From: Amphiura filiformis | Lineage: Eukaryota; Echinodermata; Ophiuroidea; Amphilepidida; Amphiuridae | Assembly: GCF_039555335.1 (NCBI RefSeq) | Contig: NC_092628.1 | Span: 80,564,315 to 80,628,314 of the forward strand | Direction: 5' to 3' | Length of the DNA: 64,000 nt | In this document: piece after piece, positions 37,140 through 49,370 of the stretch | How positions within the stretch are numbered: the first letter of the stretch is position 1 | Layout of the letters: every line of letters starts with the position of its first letter | Notes under the pieces: generated by a model | Told to the model about the DNA's origin: nothing | Databases searched by the model: none | Seen by the model: the letters and a program-made list of their open reading frames with translations, nothing else | Program-made: the position numbers and the translations under genes

Positions 37140-37450
37140 CACCGTCTATCGGGTTCTAAGAGGCGGTAAACTGGTTAAGCCATACAAAGGTCAAAGGTCT
37201 CGATTTATTTGGTGTTTTTATAAATCCATTAATTTTGTATTTTAAACAAAGAATATACGCATACCGTTTTATCCCGTGCATATCAGAAAACAATAATAAA
37301 ATAAAATCCAAGCAAATTGTGGTTTTATTTCTGAGCTGGGCATAATTTTAGCAAAACAATTGCGAAGTCAATCTAGCAAGACTGAAATTAGAAGCTTTTC
37401 ACAAAGTCCATGCCTATATTGTGGCGCCTCCGTAGAGGGCGCCACAAAAA
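37140..37450. repeat. Direct repeat R1, copy 2
   Basis: The 311-bp segment is in the same orientation as 35757-36059. It ends in the same hairpin, here GTGGCGCCTC..GAGGGCGCCAC. R2 copy 2 follows after 27 bp. Confidence 0.92.
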
Positions 37451-37477
37451 GCCGAACATTTATGAAATGACGATCCA

Positions 37478-37597
37478 TGAAGCCTTTCGTGGACAAGTTT
37501 TCCCTAATATTGTAGGCCTATGAGCTAAACATACATTGGCAAATGTCGAAAGTAGAAATAAAAATGGGCACTTGTTTATTCACTGCGCAGGAGGGTG
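37478..37597. repeat. Repeat R2, copy 2
   Basis: Same orientation as 34226-34367. It contains the shared words TGAAGCCTTTCGTGGACA, ACATTGGCAAATGTCGAA and ATGGGCACTTGTT. Confidence 0.8.
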
Positions 37598-37697
37598 TCT
37601 GAGGGTAGATGCCCCCCCCTTTATTTAGTCTCATAATTTGGTCCGATGTGCACCAATCGATGAATTGAAGCAGCACTATAATAGTATTAATAATAGT

Positions 37698-37960
37698 CAG
37701 TGGCGTAGCTAGGGGTTGTGTGTAGACTAAATCCTCCAGTCTCGAATATACGCACGGCCGCTACACTGTTTGTCCGCCATTTTGCGAGTGAGAGGCCAGG
37801 GACTCAGGCTAGGGTTGTGTGGCGCCCAGGGCTAAGGATACATAATGGCGCCCCTCCCTCCCCAATGTTTGAAACAATTACGCGTGGAGCGTGCGACAAT
37901 TTGCACAAATAGGGCTTATACCACTAATTAATTTTTTGGTTATAATGAAGTTGAATATCG
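37698..37960. mobile_element. Truncated hAT-like element end
   Basis: CAGTGGCGTAGCTAGGGG at 37698 is a canonical hAT-type terminus. Downstream, CGCGTGGAGCGTGCGACAAT near 37881-37900 resembles a CGCGCGTAGCGTGC word inside the element at 38831-39212, so the two are related. No right terminus or 8-bp duplication is found before the LINE remnant starts, so the right end is approximate. Confidence 0.55.
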
Positions 37961-38830
37961 GTTTTAAATATAGCTTTCAAATGATTTTGTTGCTGACATG
38001 CGTGAAGTGCGAGAAAATGTTAACTTTCAACGGGCGTAGAATCACGGTATGGTTTGATGACCACTGCAAACGAGCAGCAACCAAGAAGCTGGAAGCTAAA
38101 TAGAACAACACCAAGGCAAACAGGGATATGTCTACAAAAGCTAGAAAGGAGTACAATCATGCAGATTAGGTAGCCAGAAGGAGCTAAAGAATTCTCAGGT
38201 GGCAGTCTCAGCAGCAAGAAATGGCGTCACGTCATCACCCTATATATCTGGCAAGTCCATCAGAGTTGATATACCAGTGCTGAAGGATGGGCCCAAGTCT
38301 ACACCATGCACATCAAAAGACTCAAAAGACAAAGCTGAAAAATTTTGCCAGACCTTGCCGCTATTAAATGTCAGCTTGCCAGCGCCGAAGAACTTCCCCT
38401 GAAGTTCAGTATTCAGCAATGTGCTCATAGCCTTCAAGGTCAAAGATGTTACGAAGATTCTAAGGAACCTGCAACCAGATAAAGCTTAGCTACTGGTCCT
38501 GATAAAATCCATACAAGAGTCCTGAAGGAGTGCAGCGCAGAACTTACAAGACCACCCAGCCTGGCTGTTTGAGCTTTGATTGCTTCTCCAAGGGAGTTTC
38601 CCCAAGCAAATGGAAAACTGCTTCTGTCATCCCTATTCAAAAGAGAGATTCGAAGTCTAATCCATCTATATCAAAATGATATACCGCCCTATCTCTCTGC
38701 TCTGCATCATCAGAAAGGTCACGGAGGCTGTTGTACAGAACCAACTTCAGAAGTACCTCCTTGGAAACCAACGTATATCAGATAGACAGTTTGGATGTAG
38801 GCCACACCACAGCACAGCTGACATCCTCAC

Positions 38831-39212
38831 CAGTGGTGTAGATTTCTTTTTGACATTGGGGGGGGGGGGGGGGTGGGGTTGGAAAATCCTGAGACTAGTA
38901 TACCTATATAGGTATACTAGTCTCAGCGTAAATCCAACACATTTTGGCGACAGAATAAGTTTATTGTACCAATGCGCACGAACCGGGCGAAAAATGTTGC
39001 CATATTGAAGCTAAACTGATTAAATATGGTGCAAAAGTGGAATAATTTCGCGCGTAGCGTGCAAAAATTGGCACTTTGGGGGATAAAATTGCCAAATATA
39101 ATGTAAATTTGGTCAGAAACCCACATACAGGCGTCAACATGGGGGCGGGGGGGGGGGGTGTGAATGTATGGACCACCCATGGTAAATTATCCCCCCGGGA
39201 TCTACGCCTATG
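38831..39212. mobile_element. hAT-like non-autonomous element inserted in the LINE remnant
   Basis: The ends are CAGTGGTGTAGAT and ATCTACGCCTATG, an imperfect inverted repeat of the CAGTGGCGTAG type common in hAT elements. An exact 8-bp duplication ATCCTCAC flanks it (38823-38830 and 39213-39220). The LINE reading frame resumes directly after the second copy. Length is 382 bp and there is no transposase. Inside are long G-tracts near both ends and a perfect 36-bp palindrome at 38890-38925. Confidence 0.92.
38890..38925. repeat. Perfect 36-bp palindrome
   Basis: Seventeen bases (starting TGAGACTAGTATACC) are repeated exactly in inverted orientation around a central TA. It lies inside the hAT-like element at 38831-39212, next to a long G-tract. 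Confidence 0.95.
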
Positions 39213-39860
39213 ATCCTCACCATTCTGACCCAAGTGGTCCAACTCCCTGCACAGAAGCAACGAAGTCGTCTGATTGCCCTGGATACTACCACAGGAGGAT
39301 TTGACAAGGTCTGACATAGTGGCCTTTTCTCGAAAATCATGGCAAAAAGTGTATCTGGCAGGCAAGCTGCTCACCTGGATTAGGAGCTACCTGACAGATT
39401 GTTTCATCAAAGTGAGATTACATCTAGAGGAGACAACCATGAAGCTGTTACTGTTAACCTGAATAGAGACCTGGAGAAAATGAGGATCTGGGCAGACAGA
39501 TGGAAGGTGACCTTCGAGCCATCGAAATGTAAGGCAATGTCAATATCATATCAAGAAAGTTGAATCCAACCAAGCTAGATTTTCTCGTTGGTATCACCAA
39601 ACTGGTTGAGAAGGAGGAGCTGGAGATCATGAGAGTCACAGCAAGTTGACCCGGACAAAGCACATCTCATCCAGAGCAGGATAGACAGAAGCTAGGTACC
39701 CTGAGGAGAGTTGCAAATAAACTTGATGTCAGAGGCAGAGCAACCATTTACAAGGCTAGCTCAGGTCTGCACTGTCTTGGATGAGTGCTAGGATCTGTGG
39801 GACGGGCTTTTTGACAAGGATAGACCCGGGGGATAGACCGCCTTTTCATCTCTCAAGGAG

Positions 39861-40432
39861 GTTTCACAATGGTCAAGATGAAGAATTCTATTAAGATTTA
39901 CGATTTAGGCTATTTTGACGTCTGGCGATGTCAGACGTGAGATTTGTGTGTGGTGGATTTGGAAAAAACCAACAAAAAACAAGCGGAAAAAACTGAATAA
40001 CGCCCAAAAAGCGGGCGATTTTCCTAATGCACGCGGGAGTTTTAAGACGAACTTTTAAATTAAGATGGCCTTATATAAATTGATTTTACCATCCATGGAC
40101 AGAAAAAAAAGTGTGAAAGCAGTGTAGTGATTTAGCTCTTGCAGTGTGATGTTTAGAATTTACCATGTTTACAGTGGTGAAAAAATGTTGGAATTTTGTA
40201 ATAAAAGATTTTGTGGGGTTCAATATTATATTTGATGTTTTCATACTGGAAAGTTCTATATTTTTATGTTGATGGCTTTAGTAGATTGGACTATTTGATT
40301 TATTGTAGTTAGTTACATATCTTCAAAAAGACACCAGTTATCCTGAGTAAAATACATGAGTTTGCCATTTTAAACAGGTCGTGAGATATAGCATTACTTC
40401 AGCAGCTTATTTTGTTGTTGTAGGGCCTATAC
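39861..40432. other. Non-coding between LINE and minisatellite
   Basis: No feature recognised. A short GACGTCTGGCGATGTCAGACGT hairpin-like word lies near 39918. Confidence 0.4.
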
Positions 40433-41146
40433 TGTCTTCACTTGGTGCTGTCTTTTGTATATTCATATTTCAATTGCCACTATTGTCTTCAATTTGATAG
40501 ATTTTCTGTGTTAGTTTCAGTAAATAACCTTATTTAATTACTATCTTCAGCAGATAACAATATTTTGAATTGCTGTCTTTAGTATATAACATTATTTAAT
40601 TGCTATCTTCGGTAGATAGCAGTATTTTTATTGGTAAATTCAGGCGATAGCAGTATTTTTAATAGCTATGTTCAGTAGATAAAAATATTTGTAATTGCCG
40701 TCTTTAGTAGATAACACTATTTCTAGTTATTATCTCCAATACATGTAGAAAAATACTGCTATCTTCAGGAGATAGCAATATTTTTCAATTGCTATCTTCA
40801 TTGGATAGCAATATTGTTAATTGCTATATTCCATACAGTTTGGCAATATTTTCACATTGCCTATCTTCAGTAGGGGGCAATATTTTTAATTGCTATCTTC
40901 TGTAGCTGTAGGTAACAATTTTGTTAATTGATGTCTTCAGTAGATAACATTATTTTTAGTTTTATCTTCAGCAGCTGACAATATCTTCTTTAGATAGCAA
41001 AATTGTTATTTGCTATCTTCAGTGCAGTAGATAGCAATATTTTAATCGATATCTACAGCAGATAGCATCATTTTTTTAATTGGAGTCTTCAGTAGATATA
41101 GCAATATTTCTAATTGCTATCTTCAGTAGATAGCAATATTAACAAG
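40433..41146. repeat. Hairpin minisatellite, about 17 units of 35-42 bp
   Basis: The unit reads approximately TTGCTATCTTCAGTAGATAG followed by CAATATTTTTAA. Each unit contains an inverted pair GCTATCT/AGATAGC around CAGT. Units are degenerate, with the cleanest at about 40760-40815 and 41100-41146. All have the same orientation, although the core palindrome masks this. Confidence 0.9.
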
Positions 41147-41311
41147 ATTATCCACAAGACTATTTTCCCAAAATTTTTGCTGAGGAAAAATAAATAACAA
41201 TACTTTCCAGGAAAGATAATTGTTGTAAATTAGTTACAAGTGTCATCTTGTTGTTCCAACTGATTAGAGTAACATGTACAACAGTAATATAACCCTTTGG
41301 AGGAAAGTTGA

Positions 41312-41706
41312 AGGCCCTATGTCACTTGATTGATTAAAAAAAGGATAAAAATTCAAATCGACGCGAGTTCCTTAAGTGCGTGTGGTTGGTCCGTCAATAT
41401 GTGTATGTAGCAGGTACACAGCGAATAACTCCCACCCTGCCTGCCAGGTGATTTTACGTAGGAATTCACTCGCGTATCTCAAGCAAGAGGCCCTGTGTCA
41501 CTTGATCAATAACGCAAAGTATCCTTAAAAAACAAATTATTTTAGAATATCTCCTGAAATTCAGTGTTACCTTAGAATATCTACTGATATTTTCCATTAT
41601 TTTAGAGAATATTGTGAATTTGTGTGTTTTTTTACAATATTCTTCGATCTTGTCTTTTCGTAGGTTTTATTAAAATGTTTCGTTATCGATCATGTGACAT
41701 AGGGCC
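41312..41706. mobile_element. Composite foldback with AGGCCCTATGTCAC ends
   Basis: AGGCCCTATGTCACTTGATT at 41312 and GTGACATAGGGCCT at 41694-41706 are inverted ends. A second direct copy of the left end (AGGCCCTGTGTCACTTGATC) lies at about 41490, so the block is either two nested elements or one element with a duplicated end. Confidence 0.8.
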
Positions 41707-41709
41707 TAG

Positions 41710-43139
41710 TTGAGAAATAAATTGATCCTCTCTTGCTTGCCAATGCGGCATTGTGTACATGATGCGTGAACATGGTATGTGTTGCATTTAATGCGGTGGC
41801 TATTCAGAGGAATTGCTCATGGCTTGTAGGCTAGAAAAGCAGCATTTGGGACTGACTGAGCAACCATAGCGTGCATATGTGTGTGTTTGTATATAAGTTT
41901 TGGTTTTAATTTATATCGTTGCTGCACTTTATCCTGCCTTGGGAAAAACAATATGTACGCCTATTCATAGTGCAATTTCTAGAATGTGTGAAGTTTTTGA
42001 AAAAATTCAAAGATCATGAATATTGTAAAGTTCTTAAAACAACAGGAAACACATATAAATGATAAAAGGCAAGATCTGATTACAGTTTATGTCTGAAAGA
42101 CTCATTTTATTTTGCACATAATGCATGATATGACCATAATAACAGATGACTGACTTGCCTATATGCATAGATAGGCATAGCTAAGAGAAATAAATACTCT
42201 ATTATTTGGAGGCAGTTTGCTTCCCCACACATAAAATCAAGACATTTTGTGAATTCTGTTGCGACACAATTCTACCACTGACCTTCAACCAGATTTGTCG
42301 CTTGCCCTTAAAGCATTTTGGCAAGTTGCTAGGGCAAGCTGTAACAGAGCTAGTATTTGTCTGGGTACTCAGATGGAAATTTTATTATTGAAAATGAAAT
42401 TTCATCTACAAACAAAACAAAACAATATCAATAATGTAGCCAGGCAAGTACATTGCTGGTAACGAAGCCGTGAGAGTGCAGTAATTTGTGTAACACAGTA
42501 ACTGGTCCAATCCGGGCAAGTTGACATGATTACTTACAAGAATGAGCATTGACATCTACATATTTTTGTTTTGTCTATTCATATTTAGTTTCATTAACAA
42601 CCTTTCTTCCAAATGTAATGGTCTTCAATTTATCGCCAATGTTTCAAATGCAAGTACAATAACACTAAAATTCTAAAACCCAAATACCTCACATATCTAC
42701 TTTATTCCAGCCTTGATGATCTTATAAACATACACTGGTGTCCTGCCAAGCAACCCAAAACTGACCAAAAACCACTAGGTACATGCAGATGCAGGCAGAT
42801 AGCCCACAAAATGATGTGGGTTTGACTGTAAAATTTAAAAGTGTCCCAAAATGTCATAAAGATATGCTAAAATGCCTCCCCGTGCATAAACATATTTACA
42901 CAAGCAGAACCCCATTTTGGACCATTTTCATCAAAATTTTCCCCCTTAAAAGTTGTTTTGCCCCCTCCCTTTGCAAAGGGAAATAGGTCAGTTTGGGTTG
43001 TTGAATTGAAAATTGAAATGCAACAGACCAATAAACCAGCGTACTCTAAGCCTATTACCATTCTGTTTCACCTTCACATTGCACAAATATTAACCATACA
43101 ATATTAAACATGCTGTTTAAAAAAATGAGAAACACTTAA
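41710..43139. other. Non-coding, no gene seen
   Basis: Short ORFs near 42206-42986 have no motif. No exon was recognised. Confidence 0.4.
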
Positions 43140-43463
43140 AAACCCATTCAGTGATCCCAGCGAAAGTGTAAAAAGATAAAATTGGTTATAAATTGCTTAA
43201 AAGTAAAGAATAAGTCATTCAAATTGTAATTTGGTATTTTTGAAATGAAAAATTTGACAAAAAACAAAGAAAACAGCAGTATTAAAATTCGAATACATGT
43301 AGCTAATTTAGATACTGTCAGTATAAGTTGTCTTAAATACACAGCTTTTGGCTAAACCACTAGCAGGCTATGTTTACATATTTATGACAATGACAAAGGT
43401 ACCAAAATCTGAATTTTGATGATTTTTACGATTGACCGGATGAGCAAATCACTGAATGGGCTT
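43140..43463. mobile_element. TTAA-flanked MITE, 324 bp
   Basis: AAACCCATTCAGTGAT and ATCACTGAATGGGCTT are inverted ends, and TTAA flanks both sides (43136-43139, 43464-43467). The interior is AT-rich. Confidence 0.85.
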
Positions 43464-43467
43464 TTAA

Positions 43468-44791
43468 CAATTAACAATAATTATACCTTTTCATCCTGAG
43501 AAACTTAAACACTAACATTAAAAGCAATTAAACAAAAACTACCTACTTCATTTACCATTACTTAAAATTTAAGGATTGTCATACAAGTTTTCCTGAGAGA
43601 AAATGAATCGCCAACATTTAAAACAATTTTCAAATATATTAAATAAATATTATTTACGATATTTTAACATAGAATTTAAACCGCTATCACATAATCTTTT
43701 ATTAATCTACACAAGCTTTCATTTGCTGTTTGGTTTATGATATTGCCCTTGTCAAGGATTATACCATTCCTGCTCTTAACCACCTATTTTATCTGTACAT
43801 GAGCAAATAGAACAAAACATAAGCAAATAGAATACAACATTTATATTGGATAATCAATTCCAAGGCTGATAAACCCTATCATTAGCTCACAGCAAGGAGC
43901 CACACATATCAACTTCCTTTGCCTGATGCGCATCCAGGTTTTTGAAAGATAGTGTTCAAATTATCTTTGCTCGCTTTGCCCTCTTAAAGGTGAACACCTG
44001 GCCCTTTTTCTTGAAAATTAAAGACCCTAAACTTGTAACATGCATTCTACCTTCTTTCACAAAAAAACAAAAACAAAAACACCCTCTTTCATATTTTGAA
44101 GGAAGCACATGTGTACACCAATATAGCTGAATACTGTGGGATCCACCAGATAGATAGAGTATATTCCTAAGAAACTGAACAAGAACAGCAGATTTGTACC
44201 CTGATGTAAAGTGTACTGAAGAGAAAACATTATCCACACACAAGTTTGATAGAGAACTATGATATACTATCACTATAGAGATGCTCTATAAAGCTATACT
44301 ATGTATATACACAGCATAATTGTTTTTTTCTTTATACAGTTTCACATTTTAAACACACACTGAAATAGAAAGAGACAAATTAAAAATAACATCTATAATA
44401 ATAGAATCTGAAGGTAAGTCAACAATAACCTGCTCAAATGTTGGGAATGCCTGCCAGACATTTATAGATTTAATATCTGTTGTCAATGTTAATAGTTGTA
44501 ATTGTTTGTAATTTAAAAAAAAATCAATAATGACTTGGGTATCATTCATTTGAAATTTATAAGTCATAAAATATTTCACCATTAACATGAGCTATATATC
44601 ATGGTCACGACTCAGTTTCAAAACAACCTTCATGAATGCAAATTTGGAATGGCTTAATATAACCATGATAACACCCAGAACTCTTTGAGCAATATATACT
44701 ATGATATTGTACATCACTACTAGTATTTAACTATCTGCTGGAGAAGCAGGCTTAGATCATGTTGAATGATTGGAAAGAGTACTATACTGTT
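43468..44791. other. Non-coding, no gene seen
   Basis: No supported exon or repeat. Confidence 0.4.
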
Positions 44792-44988
44792 TCTCGTCTC
44801 AAGTTTATAGTAACACCAAGTTGGGTGTTGTAGTGGCAGTTTTTGGAATAAAAAGCCTGTTAACCTAATCCCGTGTGGCATATACACACAAGTAGAAATT
44901 TGATTTGTTCATACACTGCCGAAGCAACTATGTAAATGCACTGCTACTGCGACATCCAATATGGTGTTACTCAACTTGAGACAAGACT
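44792..44988. mobile_element. Foldback MITE, about 197 bp
   Basis: TCTCGTCTCAAGTT..AGTAACACC on the left faces GGTGTTACT..AACTTGAGACAAGA on the right. Arms continue through GTTGTAGTGGCAG/CTGCTACTGCGAC. Confidence 0.82.
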
Positions 44989-45119
44989 ATTCTTGCTGTA
45001 AAGATATACAGGTGCTAACATCTTATTAGTGTAATGCAGTCCTGTAATTATAATAGCCTCTTTACACTTCCTATTACTAGGGGGCCTTTACATTGCACTT
45101 TCATTCAAACAAGAATAGA

Positions 45120-45322
45120 CCAATATTCGCTGACGTAGTGCATGTTAGTATCCATTGGTTACTGGTTCAATCTCAGGCTCATACACCTATTCCGAATTAT
45201 GATATGTCTGGAGGCTTTGTGTTATGATCATTTCGATCAGTGGTTCATAACAAAGAAAGCGTGAGCCAGTTGACCTAGCAACTGTCATATTCTAAAGTGC
45301 ACTACGCCAGCGAATTGAAACT
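45120..45322. mobile_element. Foldback element, about 200 bp
   Basis: ATTCGCTGACGTAGTGCA at about 45124 faces TGCACTACGCCAGCGAAT at about 45298-45315. Inner arms are weaker (GGTTACTGG against CCTAGCAACTG). Confidence 0.75.
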
Positions 45323-48209
45323 TTTTAAAGATTTGTGTACACAGCTTCAAAACCATGAACTTCTTGAAACAAATACTAATATTGGAGAATAAGTGAAACA
45401 TTAATGTATTCCATTACATTGTGTTAAACTTCCTTTGTTTAAATAATACACTTGGTCTTTGTTTTCAATTCACCTTCAACAAAAAGAGAAATGTATTAAG
45501 AGTAAACCCCCAGAAAAAACCAATCCAAAAGTTTACAAGTACAAGTCTATTCTGAAATAATCACACGGTTGATATTCATGAAAGCAGAGTTGAATAGGGA
45601 GGCAGAGAGATGACCGTGGGATACAGAATGCTTTCCAGTCACTACATGTTTGAGTTAACATGCTCAAGTAAGTAAAAAGTTCACAATAATTCTGAAATCA
45701 TTGTCCCATGTTAATAATACCATGACCATCAATGATGAATGTACAGTCCAATAATCAGGCATGATAATGGCTTTTTTGAAAACTGCCTGAAAAAGTGTGT
45801 GAATTTGGCTTTAAAAGGTCTAAAACAGGATGAAAAAAAAATCCGTAAATTTGGACAACAAAACTACCTGAATTCAGGCAAAAGCCTGAAAATTCTCATG
45901 CCTGAATAATGTGCCCATTTCTACATCCTTAATCTTCACCATGCATTATCTTGACAAAGAAGGTTACTTGTATGTTATCGTTTGTTTACCATTTTCTCAT
46001 GAGTATTTGCATAGGTGACAGTGCAATCATGTGAGACTTTAAGATATATAAGAAGTACTTACAAAGTTTATACATATCTGAGAGCAGGTCCCTTGTATAG
46101 TCACAGTGTGGGCATTGTTGACATGTATGGTCATTGTTAAAACTGAAACTATTTTGGGTCAATATCAACTTGATTTTGGTCCACAATCACCTACTTTTAG
46201 GAACATTTTTCAACCCCCTCGAATTTCCCTTTCCTTGCCCCCCCCCCCCATTTCCCTTCGGAAAAAGAATTACTGGTACCACCACTGCCTAGTGGTTTCC
46301 AGATATACACTTACAAATTATAATCAAGGGAAAAGTAGTCGACAATGGTATCATTACCATTCATTGTCTCTAAATTTGTATAACTAGTACTATTCCCATT
46401 CCCCCCTGGCATAATTATTGACTGAGTCCCTTAGGCATTGATGCGCTCTGCCGAAATCAGTAACAAACCGGCATGAATAAAAATATAAGCACTAGACAAT
46501 AAGCTTTAAAATGATACCAGAATTTTATAAACAGCATCAATACTTTTCAAGATATGGATAATTTTGTAAATGACCTTTTGATATTTTTGCCAATTTGCTA
46601 TTCTGAGTAATGGGCCGATTAGTTTCCTGCTTTACACAGGATTGAATAAGGATTATCATAGTTCAACTGTTATTTATTGATTAAATAAACTTCTTTTTAA
46701 TAAGTACTTTCAAAAATTTGAAAGTCCACTTAGCCGCACAGTCAAATACTCGAAATTAAGAATTCCAAAATTTCATTTTTTTTTTTAAATTTTCATTTTT
46801 AAAATGCCTATAACTCAAAAACATGTCTGGCGACTTGTTCCGGGTTTTGTTGAAACTGGTCACATATTCCGCCGCATAAGCCTTTGTTGGGAACAAAATC
46901 TTAGCAGGGTCAGAATGTTATTGCACAATTGTTTTCAGGTACAACTGACAGGATTTTCTGTGATTTTTTTGTCCTGACTGGGAGGGGAGGTAAAGAGCGG
47001 GAGGGGGGGAGGGGAGGGGTTGCTCAGATCAAACCTGACTCAAATCTAGGCTCATCCTAATTTAGACCAAAGACAAGATAAGTACTATACATACAGAACT
47101 ATCTGCACCACTATCAACATTATATATAGCAAGTCTACATTCAAAGTGGATCACCTAGTTCTCATTATTGTAACCGGCCTTGCCCATCTGTTGTTGTGGG
47201 CCTTGCCATCTTCTTAGAAGTTAGCAAGGGTAGCATGTTTCTGCTATTGTGTGTGTCGAAAAACTGAGTAGACAGGTAAACAATGTAATCACATACTGCC
47301 TATTACATAATCTGACACAGATAAGAATCACACAATTGGTGCAGGACTTGCCATGCTTGCGATAAATCTTTCCAAAAAGGAAAATGAGGTTTTTAGTCAA
47401 ATTTGACCAAAAAAATGTGGTCAAAAATCTCAATACTGGTCAAATTGGCCCAACAACACACTGAAGAAATTACCTTTGCAGATTTACCTAAAACAGTTCT
47501 GATTTGGTCTGAATGTGCCACAACTGTTCAAGTCCAAACTTTTAAGCTGCAATACATGAGTAGTAAGTACTTTCTTACCTACATTTTTAAACAGTATTGA
47601 GGGGTTTGCATCAAAAGCATGACAATAACTTATCATGCATTATTTTTTTTTAGTACTACATATTTTGAACAAGTAACCCTGTTTGAATAATAGGAAGTTG
47701 AATAAAATAATAAAAAATACAGTTTGTGACAACAGAAGTTTTAGGTTGTTTGCCTTTGTTTGTTTTTCCCCAAATGTTAAAAAAGCTTCTTCTGTGCTTC
47801 CAACTTTGAGGCATGTTTGCCTTATATGAACACCTTATTAGAACCCTGTAAAATCCAAACCATGTATCAGCTCACTGGTAAGTTATGTGTATAAATGCAC
47901 ATACCAATGCATATACCTAGATAACAAAATCTTTGCATGCTTTTCTTTTAAAAAAAATGTAACAATTTAATTGTTTAAAACAAAAGATAGCTGTTTATAC
48001 AAAAAGTGTTATAACACACTAAAATATCCCAAATATAGAAGTAAACGGTAAGATAAAATCAATATTGCAACAATTCATTTGTTCATCTGGACTGACACTA
48101 AATGAATCCATAATCTTGAGCTGAATTTATACATTTAGTCACTATCTGATATAAACAGCAAGAACCTGTTTCTAATGGACTCATCGGGATCACTGTCCAT
48201 CATTAGGCA
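45323..48209. other. Non-coding, no gene seen
   Basis: About 2.9 kb without a supported exon. Contains a poly-C tract near 46237-46250 and a GGGAGGGG-rich tract near 46980-47020. Confidence 0.4.
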
Positions 48210-49223
48210 GTAGGGGAGAGCGGGGAGTGTTCGCCCTATTTTTTTCTGACCAGCCTAGCGATGTCAATTTTAAGGTTAGGGATGACCTGATTAGCCCATA
48301 TGAAAGCCCTATGTCTTAGCTATATACGGCCACAATCCCAGAACTATAGGGCTTACAATAGCAACAGGATAGAGCAAACAAAAAGTTTTGCAAAGTGGCG
48401 AACTTGCCCCATATTGGGGCAGGTTCATTTATATGGTGAGGTAAGTTCACCCTAATCCCCAAAAAGGTTTAAACATTGCATAACAATAACATATTCAATG
48501 CAAACATTTAGCAAGGGTATACAGGGCATTCATTCTCTTCTGGGAGTCACTAAATTTGTTGCAGGGGTCGGGTCAGGGTAAAATGTAGGAGTCCAAAGTG
48601 AGTTTAAACGTACCATGTTTACAACTTCGGGGAGATTATGGATTAGGAAATAAACGGTGGTATGAGCAATACTGATACCACATAACTTAAAAAACATGCT
48701 TTTCAATTGTTTTACCTTGTTTAATGGTATAATTATCAATATTTTGCATAATACGCTTGGGATGGGGCAGGTCCGCCCTCCAGTTTAGAGGTAAGTCCGC
48801 CCGGGAAGATATAGGCGAACATGCCCCATCCTCCAAAGGGCGAACGTGCCCCTTGTGCACATTTTTGTATTTTCTTAAGGGTATGAAAAATACAAATCGA
48901 ATAAGGAGTTTAAAACTGCATTTAATCTTTGACAAATCCATTATGTTCCCAATACAGATTTCCATTAAAACCATCTGTATTTATGTATCAATGATAATAC
49001 AACATTATTAATGCAAGAAAAAGTTACGTTTTGGTGTAAATTTTTTGTTTTGGCTGCAGTTCGATGAACACATCCCTATATGTCACATAGCTAATATGAG
49101 AAGTTTATAATGACCTTTGTCACCTAATTTTGCCATCACCAAATTCCCCGATAGCCGTAGTGCTGAGAAACAAGGGGTGGGCGAACCTACCCCTAGGGCG
49201 AACACTCCCCGCTCTCCCCTACC
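48210..49223. mobile_element. 1-kb DNA element with long TIRs and subterminal motifs
   Basis: GTAGGGGAGAGCGGGGAGTG and CACTCCCCGCTCTCCCCTAC start exact inverted repeats of 28 bp that continue into TTCGCCCTA. The motif GCGAAC-n-TGCCCC recurs on the plus strand at 48398, 48815, 48840, 49181 and 49198 and inverted at about 48222 and 48417. This is what clustered transposase-binding sites would look like. There is no ORF with transposase motifs. The flanks (GGCA and CTGC) do not give an unambiguous target duplication. Confidence 0.88.
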
Positions 49224-49370
49224 TGCTAACCAAATCATTGGTACAAAACCTTATTTATGTGCACTACAGGCTGTATCAAAATTACTGTTACCAACAGTGT
49301 CCAGTGACTTTGTACAAGACTACCTCATTAACATGCAATAAAAGATACACCTAATGTGTAGATCAAAGCT

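Larger units (their letters stand above)
38020..39860 (+). pseudogene. Decayed LINE (CR1/L2-like) ORF2 remnant
   Basis: Several frames in succession show pieces of a non-LTR retrotransposon polyprotein. A WFDDHCKRA stretch near 38050 fits the region between endonuclease and reverse transcriptase. The RT signature follows (YRPISLLCII near 38683-38712, then SDRQFG with HSTADILT near 38776-38830). After an inserted element come IALD near 39268 and LTWIRSYLTD near 39370-39405. Stops and frameshifts are frequent, so it is dead. It is interrupted at 38831-39212 by a hAT-like element. Family placement (Jockey/CR1/L2 group) is from motif spacing only. Confidence 0.85.

Noticed and set aside
37681..37697. 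Octamer before the hAT end at 37698 as a target duplication
   Set aside because: No second copy of ATAATAGT was found downstream, so the right boundary stays unknown.
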